Assembly (NCBI GenBank): GCA_004298465.1
Contig: SCRT01000007.1
Location: 62,001 to 126,000 of the forward strand
Length of the DNA: 64,000 nucleotides
Reading direction: 5' to 3'
Origin: Nevskiaceae bacterium
GTDB taxonomy: Bacteria; Pseudomonadota; Gammaproteobacteria; Nevskiales; Nevskiaceae
In this document: one piece after another, positions 58,063 through 64,000 of the stretch
Numbering within the stretch: the first letter of the stretch is position 1
How the letters are laid out: every line of letters starts with the position of its first letter
Translations under genes and position numbers: made by a program
Notes under the pieces: generated by a model
The model's input: the letters and a program-made list of their open reading frames with translations, nothing else
Told to the model about the DNA's origin: nothing
Databases searched by the model: none

Positions 58063-60012
58063 ATGACAGACGAAAAAGACAGGAAAGTCCCAGGCAATCG
58101 CGCTGACCGCGCAACCGTACGGACCCAGGGGAGCACCGACGCACTGCCCGTCGCGCCCGCGCTGGGTGCGTCTCTGGATGCCGCCGACATGCCGTTGCAT
58201 TCGACACTGGCGTCGCGCCGTACGGTCATGATCTCGCTGATCGCCGTCGTACTCGGCGTGCTCGCCGGAGAGATCGCCCGCGGGCTCATGCTGCTCATCA
58301 ACATCATCACCGACCTCTGTTTCTACGGGGACGTGTCGCTGGCCTTCGGCTACGGTTCCCTGCATCGCGGCGATGTCCTCATGCCGACCACGGAGCACAT
58401 CGGCGCCTGGGTCATCGTGATGCCCGCCATCGGCGGCCTGATCGCCGGCATCATGGCGACCGCACGCTGGGGTTCCCGCGCCATCCAGGGCCACGGGATC
58501 CCCGAGGCGATGGAACGCATCCTGCTGCACGAATCCAACATCCCGCCCCGGGTGACCTGGCTCAAGCCGATCTCGGCTGCCTTCACAATCGGCACCGGCG
58601 GCCCATTCGGAGCCGAAGGGCCGATCATCTCGACAGGCGGATCGCTGGGTTCGCTGATCGGCCAGCTCCTGCGGGTCACGGCGGACGAGCGCAAGACGCT
58701 GCTGGCAGCCGGTGCAGCAGCCGGCATGGCCGCCGTGTTCGGAGCCCCCGTCGCCTCGCTGGTCATGGCAGTCGAATTGCTGTTGTTCGAATTCCGTCCG
58801 CGCTCGCTGATTCCCGTGGCGCTGGCCGCAGTCACCGCCACCGGCGTGCGCTACGCCGCCTTCGGTCCACACGCCGTATTCGAGATGCCCACCGTCGCGG
58901 AACCCAACCTCCTGGCATTGGCGTGCTACATCGTGATCGGTGGCATCGTCGGCTATGCCAGCATCTGGGTCACCAAGGCCGTTTTCTTCATCGAAGACGT
59001 ATTCGGCAAGACGCACATCCACTGGATGTGGTGGCCCGCCATCGGCGGCCTCATTGCAGGAGTCATTGGCTACTTCTTCCCGCGCACGATGGGGGTCGGC
59101 TATGACCAGATCGACGCGATTGTTTCCGGGAATCTCGCCGTCACGACGCTTGCGGCCCTGTGCATTTTCAAGTTCCTTGCCTGGTCGATCGCACTCGGTA
59201 GCAACACGTCCGGCGGAACGCTGGCCCCGCTGTTCATCACGGGGGGGTCGATGGGCTCGCTGATCGGCATCGGGATCGCCGCGCTGGCCCCCAGCTTCGG
59301 CATCGACCCACGCATCGCCGGCGTCGTCGGCATGGCCGCCATCTTCGCCGGTTCTGCCCGGGCCATGCTCACAGCCGTGGTGTTCTGCTTCGAAACCACG
59401 CGCCAGCCTGCAACCCTGTTGCCGCTGCTGGGCGGGGGTGCGATCGCCTATCTGATCTCGGCGCTGTACATGCAGAACACGATCATGACGGAAAAGATCA
59501 TCGATCGCGGCGTGCGCGTGCCCAGCGAGTTCGAAGCCGATTTCCTCGAGCAGATCACGGCGGGCGACGCATGCAGCAAGGATGTCGTTTCCCTGCGCAC
59601 AACGGAAACGGTGGAGGAAGCCAGGCGCTACATGCGCTCCAATGGCCCGCATTCCAACCACCAAGGCTTTCCGGTCGTCGACGCTGACGGGCATCCGCGC
59701 GGGATCCTCACACGGCGGGAGGTCATGGATTCGTCGGTGGCTCCGACCACATTGCTTGGCGCCCTGTTCCGGCGCTCCCTGATTGCAGTCAGGGAGGACG
59801 ACACCCTGCGCGCCGCTGCCGACCACATGGTGGAACACAACATCGGCCGCCTGATCGTCGTGGCACGCAACGATCCGAAAAAGATGGTGGGGCTGCTCAC
59901 GCGCCATGACGTGCTGTCGGCCCACGCCCGCCGGCTACACGAAGAGCAGGACCGCGCGCAGCAGCTGCATCTACGCTATCGCCGGAAGCACGCCGACACC
60001 CACGGAGACTGA
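58063..60012 (+). CDS. CLC-family anion channel/transporter with tandem CBS domains
   Basis: 649 residues: hydrophilic N-terminus (1-50), membrane domain (50-480), then two CBS motifs (about 500-625; FPVVDADGHPRGILTRRE and GRLIVVARNDPKKMVGLLTRHDVL). The gating glutamate is present: GTGGPFGAEGP, Glu185. Other pore positions differ from Escherichia ClcA by eye alignment: GHGIPE (143-148, His144 where Ser107 is), SGGTLAP (Leu387 at Phe357), VELL (Leu239 at the proton glutamate Glu203) and NTIMTEK (Met475 at Tyr445). Ion and mechanism (channel or antiporter) are therefore uncertain. CBS domains suggest nucleotide control. The ribosome site is weak. Confidence 0.9.
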   Translation: MTDEKDRKVPGNRADRATVRTQGSTDALPVAPALGASLDAADMPLHSTLASRRTVMISLIAVVLGVLAGEIARGLMLLINIITDLCFYGDVSLAFGYGSLHRGDVLMPTTEHIGAWVIVMPAIGGLIAGIMATARWGSRAIQGHGIPEAMERILLHESNIPPRVTWLKPISAAFTIGTGGPFGAEGPIISTGGSLGSLIGQLLRVTADERKTLLAAGAAAGMAAVFGAPVASLVMAVELLLFEFRPRSLIPVALAAVTATGVRYAAFGPHAVFEMPTVAEPNLLALACYIVIGGIVGYASIWVTKAVFFIEDVFGKTHIHWMWWPAIGGLIAGVIGYFFPRTMGVGYDQIDAIVSGNLAVTTLAALCIFKFLAWSIALGSNTSGGTLAPLFITGGSMGSLIGIGIAALAPSFGIDPRIAGVVGMAAIFAGSARAMLTAVVFCFETTRQPATLLPLLGGGAIAYLISALYMQNTIMTEKIIDRGVRVPSEFEADFLEQITAGDACSKDVVSLRTTETVEEARRYMRSNGPHSNHQGFPVVDADGHPRGILTRREVMDSSVAPTTLLGALFRRSLIAVREDDTLRAAADHMVEHNIGRLIVVARNDPKKMVGLLTRHDVLSAHARRLHEEQDRAQQLHLRYRRKHADTHGD

Positions 60013-60048
60013 AACGCGCGGGCCAAAGCCGCGCCTGCACCGGAGGGA

Positions 60049-60072
60049 TGCCGCGGGCTACATCCCGCGGCA
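60049..60072 (+). terminator. Strong hairpin after the CLC gene
   Basis: TGCCGCGGG, loop CTACAT, CCCGCGGCA: a perfect 9-bp GC-rich stem 37 bp after the stop. No T-run follows, so intrinsic termination would be partial. Confidence 0.5.
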
Positions 60073-60096
60073 GTGAGCGCTGCGCAAGCGAGTGTA

Positions 60097-60132
60097 CCCC
60101 GGCCAGTGCGCACCTTTCGTGCACCGGCCGGG
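60097..60132 (-). terminator. Hairpin after folD
   Basis: CCCGGCC-A-GTGC (60098-60109) pairs with GCAC-C-GGCCGGG (60121-60132) with one mismatch, next to the folD stop at 60141. No T-run on either strand. Together with the stem at 60049 it separates the convergent transcripts. Confidence 0.45.
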
Positions 60133-60140
60133 CACACGCA

Positions 60141-61013
60141 TCAAGCCAGCGAACCGGCCTTCATTGTCCGCAGCCGGCAGGCTTCCAGCGTGTTGTGCAT
60201 GAGCATGGCCACTGTCATGGGGCCGACACCGCCCGGTACCGGCGTGATCCACGCCGCCTTGCCGCTGCTTGGGTCGTAGGCGACATCCCCGCACAGGTGG
60301 CCGTCCGGCATGCGGTTGATGCCGACATCGATGACGATGGCGCCAGCCCGGAGCCACTCGCCTTTCACCAGCCCCGGCTTGCCAACCGCGGCCACGACGA
60401 TTTCCGCATCCGCAACGTGGTGGGCGAGATCCTGCGTGAAGCGGTGGCAAACCGTCACCGTCGCCCCGGCGAGCAGAAGCTCCATCGCCATCGGCCGCCC
60501 AACGTGGTTGGACGCGCCGACCACGCAGGCCCGGCGCCCGTGCAGGTCGATGCCGGTATGCCGCAGCAGTTCCATGATGCCGGCCGGCGTGCAGGGCCGC
60601 AGCACGGGAATGCGCTGCGCAAGTCGGCCGATGTTGTAGGGGTGGAAGCCGTCCACGTCCTTGTCCGGACGGATGCGCTCGATCACGGCGGAGGTATCGA
60701 TGTGGCGCGGCAGCGGCAACTGGACGAGGATGCCGTCGACCGTGTCATCCGCGTTGCAGGCGTCGATGTACGCCAACAGTTCCGCCGCACGGGTCGCGGC
60801 CGGCAGATGCACTGGGCGCGACTCGATGCCGATGGCGTCGCAGGCTTCGTGCTTCTTGCGCACGTAGATCGCAGAGGCCGGGTCGTTCCCGACGAGGATC
60901 GTGACCAGCGCCGGGCGACGGTGATGCCCGGCGACCCACTCGGAAACGCCACGTCCGACGCGCGCCTGCACGTCGGCGGCAATCGCCTTGCCATCTATGA
61001 GACGGGTTGTCAT
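60141..61013 (-). CDS. folD: Methylenetetrahydrofolate dehydrogenase/cyclohydrolase
   Basis: 290 residues, bifunctional enzyme of one-carbon metabolism interconverting methylene-, methenyl- and formyl-tetrahydrofolate. Motifs: [23 protein letters not shown] (catalytic Lys), [13 protein letters not shown], the NADP site [17 protein letters not shown] and [15 protein letters not shown]. The usual GRSxIVG is GASNHVG here. It links the methylene-tetrahydrofolate made by GcvT with use by ThyA. A TAGAAT (61063-61058) is a possible -10. Confidence 0.95.
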   Translation of the reverse strand: MTTRLIDGKAIAADVQARVGRGVSEWVAGHHRRPALVTILVGNDPASAIYVRKKHEACDAIGIESRPVHLPAATRAAELLAYIDACNADDTVDGILVQLPLPRHIDTSAVIERIRPDKDVDGFHPYNIGRLAQRIPVLRPCTPAGIMELLRHTGIDLHGRRACVVGASNHVGRPMAMELLLAGATVTVCHRFTQDLAHHVADAEIVVAAVGKPGLVKGEWLRAGAIVIDVGINRMPDGHLCGDVAYDPSSGKAAWITPVPGGVGPMTVAMLMHNTLEACRLRTMKAGSLA

Positions 61014-61170
61014 TCAGGAATTGCGCTGGACGCGTGCGGGAAGTGAACAAGGCCGGCATTCTACTTCGCGCTGCCAACCATGCGTCCGCAGCGGGCCGTC
61101 GCACCCGCCGGCATCCCGCGCGACAATGACATCCCTTTCAGGATCTGTCCTTCACCGAGGCCGACTCGAC

Positions 61171-61827
61171 ATGGATCAACAGCAAGCCAAACACGCCGTC
61201 GCCCAGGCGGCCCTCAAGTACGTGGTTCCCGGCGAAGTGCTCGGCGTCGGAACCGGATCCACTGTGAACTGCTTCATCGACGCACTCGCCGCGGCGCATG
61301 TCGACATTCCCGCCGCAGTGTCTTCCTCGGAAGCCAGCCGCGTGCGGCTCGTGGCGGCCGGTATCCTGGTACGCGACCTGAACGAGGCCGGCACGCTCAG
61401 CGTTTACGTGGATGGCGCCGACGAGGCCACCCCCGCCCGCCAGCTCGTCAAAGGCGGCGGCGGCGCACTGACGCGCGAAAAGATCGTCGCCGCCGCATCC
61501 CGCAAGTTCGTGTGCATCGTGGACGAATCCAAGCTCGTGAAGGTGCTCGGCGCATTCCCGCTACCGGTGGAAGTCATTCCCATGGCGCGCAGCTACGTGG
61601 CCCGCCAGCTCGTGGCGCTGGGTGGACAGCCGCGCCTGCGCGACGGATTCACGACCGACAACGGCAACCAGATCCTCGACGTGGCGGGGCTGTCGATCAC
61701 CGATCCTTCCGCGCTGGAAACCCGCATCGGCATGCTGGCCGGTGTGGTGACGGTCGGCCTGTTTTCCCGCCGTCCCGCCGACGTGCTGCTGGTTGCGGGT
61801 TCGGCGGGCATCCGCGAGATCCGCTGA
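61171..61827 (+). CDS. rpiA: Ribose-5-phosphate isomerase A
   Basis: 218 residues. Interconverts ribose-5-phosphate and ribulose-5-phosphate. Motifs: [15 protein letters not shown] (phosphate loop), [18 protein letters not shown] (catalytic Asp residues) and [14 protein letters not shown] (Glu/Lys). The start [15 protein letters not shown] is at 61171; GAGG lies about 12 nt upstream, rather far. Not in an obvious operon. Confidence 0.95.
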   Translation: MDQQQAKHAVAQAALKYVVPGEVLGVGTGSTVNCFIDALAAAHVDIPAAVSSSEASRVRLVAAGILVRDLNEAGTLSVYVDGADEATPARQLVKGGGGALTREKIVAAASRKFVCIVDESKLVKVLGAFPLPVEVIPMARSYVARQLVALGGQPRLRDGFTTDNGNQILDVAGLSITDPSALETRIGMLAGVVTVGLFSRRPADVLLVAGSAGIREIR

Positions 61828-61969
61828 CCGGTGTCCGGTGGAGTTCAGCCGCCATTCAGCGCCCATCGCTAGCATCATGGCCCGTCATCAAGCCCACGCG
61901 CCATCCGGTGCGTGGACGTTGTATCCTGTCAGTTGATGCGTCATTCATACCTTAACAAGGGGCCATTCA

Positions 61970-62740
61970 ATGAAGAACACGTTTTTGATCACGACGCTTG
62001 CCGTCGCAGCCTTGGCAGTCGCCGGCTGCTCGAAGTCCACGACGGACAACGCAGCACAGAAAGTCACGGATGCCGCGAATGCCACCGTGAACGCCGCCAG
62101 TGACGCTGCAGCAACCGCGAAAGACGCTGCGAGCAATGCCGCGGATTCCGCCAAGGATGCGGCGAACACCGCTGCCGGTGCAGTCAAGGACGCCGTGGCG
62201 CAGCACACGGACAACATGAACTGGTACGGCGGCCCCGTCTACACCGGTGATCCCGCGTTGACGGCAACGGCAGCCTTGGTGGCGGCCGGTGGCGGCGCCG
62301 AGAATTTCGACTTCTCCAAGGCACTCGTCGCGATGCTGGGTGCGGATACGGTGAACAAGGAAGTCGCGAAGCTCACGCAGCAGTATGGCCAGAAGAACGT
62401 CGAAGGCTTTGTCGCCGGCATGACTTATGCCGTCAAGACCGGCCTGAAACTGGCGACCGACGCAGGCGTCAAGCTGCCGGAAGCCCCGGCTGACCTGACC
62501 GGCACGAAGCTCGCGAGCGCGCTGGTGGACGCCGGCACGGCAGAAGATGGCACATTCTGGGCCGGGCTGATGTTCGACCACGCCATCTCCCACGACCTGC
62601 ACGTCAAGGTGATGCAGGACATCAACAAGAACATCTCCCCGGAAGCGGACGAGAACACGCACCGCATCCTGAACCAGGCGATGTACGACGTCGCCCAGGC
62701 GCTCGGCAAGACGAACGTCAAGCTCGCCAGCCTGCACTGA
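61970..62740 (+). CDS. Ala-rich predicted lipoprotein of unknown function
   Basis: 256 residues with good AAGGGG ribosome site. A lipoprotein signal peptide ends in LAVAGC, with Cys20 as the lipidated residue and Ser at +2, which favours the outer membrane. Residues 25-78 are an Ala-rich heptad-like stretch built from KDAA/DAA units (LEA or coiled-coil-like). Residues 85-256 form a separate helical domain (NWYGGPVYTGDPALTATAAL, FDFSKALVAMLG, FDHAISHDLHVKVMQDIN) that I do not recognise. The His-rich HAISHDLH could bind metal (speculation). Monocistronic: a strong terminator follows directly. Confidence 0.85.
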   Translation: MKNTFLITTLAVAALAVAGCSKSTTDNAAQKVTDAANATVNAASDAAATAKDAASNAADSAKDAANTAAGAVKDAVAQHTDNMNWYGGPVYTGDPALTATAALVAAGGGAENFDFSKALVAMLGADTVNKEVAKLTQQYGQKNVEGFVAGMTYAVKTGLKLATDAGVKLPEAPADLTGTKLASALVDAGTAEDGTFWAGLMFDHAISHDLHVKVMQDINKNISPEADENTHRILNQAMYDVAQALGKTNVKLASLH

Positions 62741-62758
62741 TTGCGGTATCTGTGGTTG

Positions 62759-62790
62759 AAAAGCCGGCACCGGGAGGTGCCGGCTTTTTT
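62759..62790 (+). terminator. Rho-independent terminator of the lipoprotein gene
   Basis: AAAAGCCGGCAC (62759-62770), loop CGGGAG, GTGCCGGCTTTT (62777-62788), T-run to 62790. A textbook intrinsic terminator 18 bp after the stop. Confidence 0.92.
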
Positions 62791-62793
62791 GTC

Positions 62794-62799
62794 TATACT
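62794..62799 (+). promoter_or_regulatory. Candidate -10 element of the SDR gene
   Basis: TATACT followed by CCCGCGCC, only 3 bp after the terminator and 47 bp before the start. No clear -35. AGGAGG at 62834-62839 is the ribosome site. Confidence 0.4.
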
Positions 62800-62846
62800 C
62801 CCGCGCCTCGATATCTGGCTTTTGCATACCAACAGGAGGAATTTCC

Positions 62847-63614
62847 ATGGACCCCAGGAACAAGACATTCATCGTCACCGGCGGTGCTTCCGGCCTCGGC
62901 AAGGCCACGGCAACGCAGCTCGCCCGTGCCGGCGCAAACATCGTGGTCGCCGACCTCAAGCTGGACGGCGCCGACACGCTCACGGCCGAATTCGGCAAGC
63001 AGATCGCGGTGCAGCGCTGCGACGTGACGAACGAGGACGATGCCCAGGCGACGGTTGATGCGGCGCTGAAGCATTTCGGCGGGCTGCACGGCCTGGTGAA
63101 CTGCGCCGGTATCGCCACCGGCGAAAAAGTCGTCGGCAAGGAAGGCCCGCACACCCTCAAGAGCTTTGCCCGCACACTGACCATCAACACCATCGGCACG
63201 TTCAACATGATCCGCCTCGCAGCGAATTGCCTGGCGAAGCAGCCGGAGCTGGAAGGCGGCGAGCGCGGTGTGATCGTCAATACCGCATCCGTCGCCGCGT
63301 TCGACGGCCAGATCGGCCAGGCCGCGTATTCAGCCTCCAAGGGCGCCGTGGTCGCCATGACGCTGCCGATTGCGCGCGAACTGGCCCGCTACGGCATCCG
63401 CGTCATGACCATCGCGCCGGGCATTTTCGAAACGCCCATGATGGCGGGTTTGCCGCAGGAAGTGCAGGAATCGCTCGGCCGCGCCGTGCCCTTTCCCCCG
63501 CGCCTCGGCCGGCCGGCGGAATACGCCGGGCTCGTGCAGCACATCGTCGAAAACCAGATGCTGAATGGGGAAGTCATCCGCCTCGATGGGGCGATCCGCA
63601 TGCAGCCACGCTGA
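62847..63614 (+). CDS. Short-chain dehydrogenase, 3-hydroxyacyl-CoA dehydrogenase type-2-like
   Basis: 255 residues. NAD(H) motif [10 protein letters not shown] at 11-20, NCAGIA, and catalytic Tyr and Lys in [13 protein letters not shown]. The insertion after [16 protein letters not shown] and the [19 protein letters not shown] ending resemble the HSD17B10/short-chain 3-hydroxyacyl-CoA dehydrogenase branch, which oxidises hydroxyacyl-CoA esters in fatty-acid or branched-chain breakdown. Substrate is inferred. It has its own ribosome site and ends before a strong bidirectional stem. Confidence 0.88.
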   Translation: MDPRNKTFIVTGGASGLGKATATQLARAGANIVVADLKLDGADTLTAEFGKQIAVQRCDVTNEDDAQATVDAALKHFGGLHGLVNCAGIATGEKVVGKEGPHTLKSFARTLTINTIGTFNMIRLAANCLAKQPELEGGERGVIVNTASVAAFDGQIGQAAYSASKGAVVAMTLPIARELARYGIRVMTIAPGIFETPMMAGLPQEVQESLGRAVPFPPRLGRPAEYAGLVQHIVENQMLNGEVIRLDGAIRMQPR

Positions 63615-63645
63615 GGGCTGCAGATCGCAAGCTTTCCAGGCTGAC

Positions 63646-63681
63646 CGACGCGGCCGTTCATGAATGCGAACGGCCGCGTCG
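63646..63681. terminator. 14-bp perfect stem between convergent genes
   Basis: CGACGCGGCCGTTC (63646-63659), loop ATGAATGC, GAACGGCCGCGTCG (63668-63681). It lies between the stops of the SDR gene (plus) and the hydrolase gene (minus) and can fold in both transcripts. No long T-run. Confidence 0.7.
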
Positions 63682-63686
63682 CCGTT

Positions 63687-64000
63687 TCAGCCTGCGGACG
63701 CAGCTTGCGGCAGCGGCGGCAGCGCGGCTTGCACCGCGCCGAGGATGGCTTCGGCAAACGCATCCGGCGCTTCCAGATGCATGAAATGGCCGGCGCCCGC
63801 GATGGTTTCAAAGCGATACCCGGCACTGAACAGATGCTCCTGGTCCGCGAAGGACTGCGGCAACATGCAGTGGTCATCCGCCCCGGCGATGCACAGCGCC
63901 GGCACGCGCACCGGCTGCAGCAGGTAGCGCCACAGCTCGCGCGAGAACAACGAACGTGGAATCCGCCGGTAGTAGGCCAGCGCCGCCTGACGGCGCGGCA
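63687..64000 (-). CDS. Alpha/beta hydrolase, C-terminal part (5' end outside window)
   Basis: The minus frame is open from the window edge to the stop at 63687, about 103 residues. It reads AALAYYRRIPRSLF, VRVPALCIAGADDHCML (acid residue in the GADD turn) and IAGAGHFMHLEAPDAF (catalytic His in GHFMHLEAP), the last strands of an alpha/beta-hydrolase fold. The nucleophile lies outside. Substrate unknown. Confidence 0.85.
   Translation of the reverse strand, partial: PRRQAALAYYRRIPRSLFSRELWRYLLQPVRVPALCIAGADDHCMLPQSFADQEHLFSAGYRFETIAGAGHFMHLEAPDAFAEAILGAVQAALPPLPQAASAG

Noticed and set aside
58063..60012. Calling the CLC protein a fluoride exporter (CLC-F)
   Set aside because: It lacks a clear set of CLC-F diagnostic residues by eye, and the His144 and CBS features are not those of the classical CLC-F group; left as anion transporter.

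Overview
The window is a 64 kb stretch of high-GC chromosomal DNA from a gammaproteobacterium. The evidence is gene content and order. There is an Escherichia-like nuo operon with a fused nuoCD, and a ygfB-pepP-ubiH-ubiI-gcvT-gcvH-gcvP block in the same order as in Escherichia. There are also a homodimeric-type AceE, UPF0149 (YgfB), FdxA and a GlyGly-CTERM secreted protease. Species cannot be named from the sequence; the high GC and the short intergenic tandem repeats would fit a Xanthomonadales/Nevskiales-like lineage (inference). I saw no rRNA, tRNA, CRISPR array, transposase or phage gene; this is core genome.

Left part (1-12.4 kb): a Nudix CoA-pyrophosphatase-like gene (cut by the edge) and a DUF1289 gene, then the pyruvate dehydrogenase operon aceE-aceF-lpd on the minus strand. 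An IclR-type regulator diverges from aceE and converges on lldD (L-lactate dehydrogenase). Then come lgt-thyA and rlmI. Lactate oxidation (LldD) feeds pyruvate to AceEF-Lpd, so the IclR protein is a plausible local regulator of this node.

Middle (12.5-38 kb): the complete 13-gene complex I operon nuoA-B-CD-E-F-G-H-I-J-K-L-M-N on the plus strand. Facing it is an mprF-acvB pair (aminoacyl-phosphatidylglycerol synthase/flippase plus a VirJ-type hydrolase), preceded by a PfkB-family kinase. The long minus-strand run ygfB-pepP-ubiH-ubiI-gcvT-gcvH-gcvPA-tpx-gcvPB follows; its P-protein is split in two with thiol peroxidase between the halves.

Right part (42-64 kb): argA, a transglutaminase-like gene and a TlpA-type membrane thioredoxin on plus; a double-hotdog thioesterase on minus; bioA on plus; an S53 (sedolisin) protease with GlyGly-CTERM on minus; fdxA and an AddB/AddA-like nuclease-helicase pair on plus; a cholesterol-oxidase-like GMC flavoprotein on minus; a CLC anion transporter with CBS domains on plus; folD on minus; rpiA, an Ala-rich lipoprotein and a short-chain dehydrogenase on plus; and an alpha/beta hydrolase cut by the right edge. 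Intergenic space is small, many gene pairs overlap by ATGA, and several convergent pairs are separated by strong hairpins or by almost nothing.

No wholly new multi-gene system is evident. The observations most worth checking are the CLC protein whose anion-coordinating and proton-glutamate positions look substituted, the GATTCC/GGAATC cluster between aceE and iclR, the split gcvP with embedded tpx, the near-duplicate lipoyl domains of aceF and lpd, the AddAB-like pair, the unrecognised Ala-rich lipoprotein, and heptanucleotide tandem repeats downstream of two operons.
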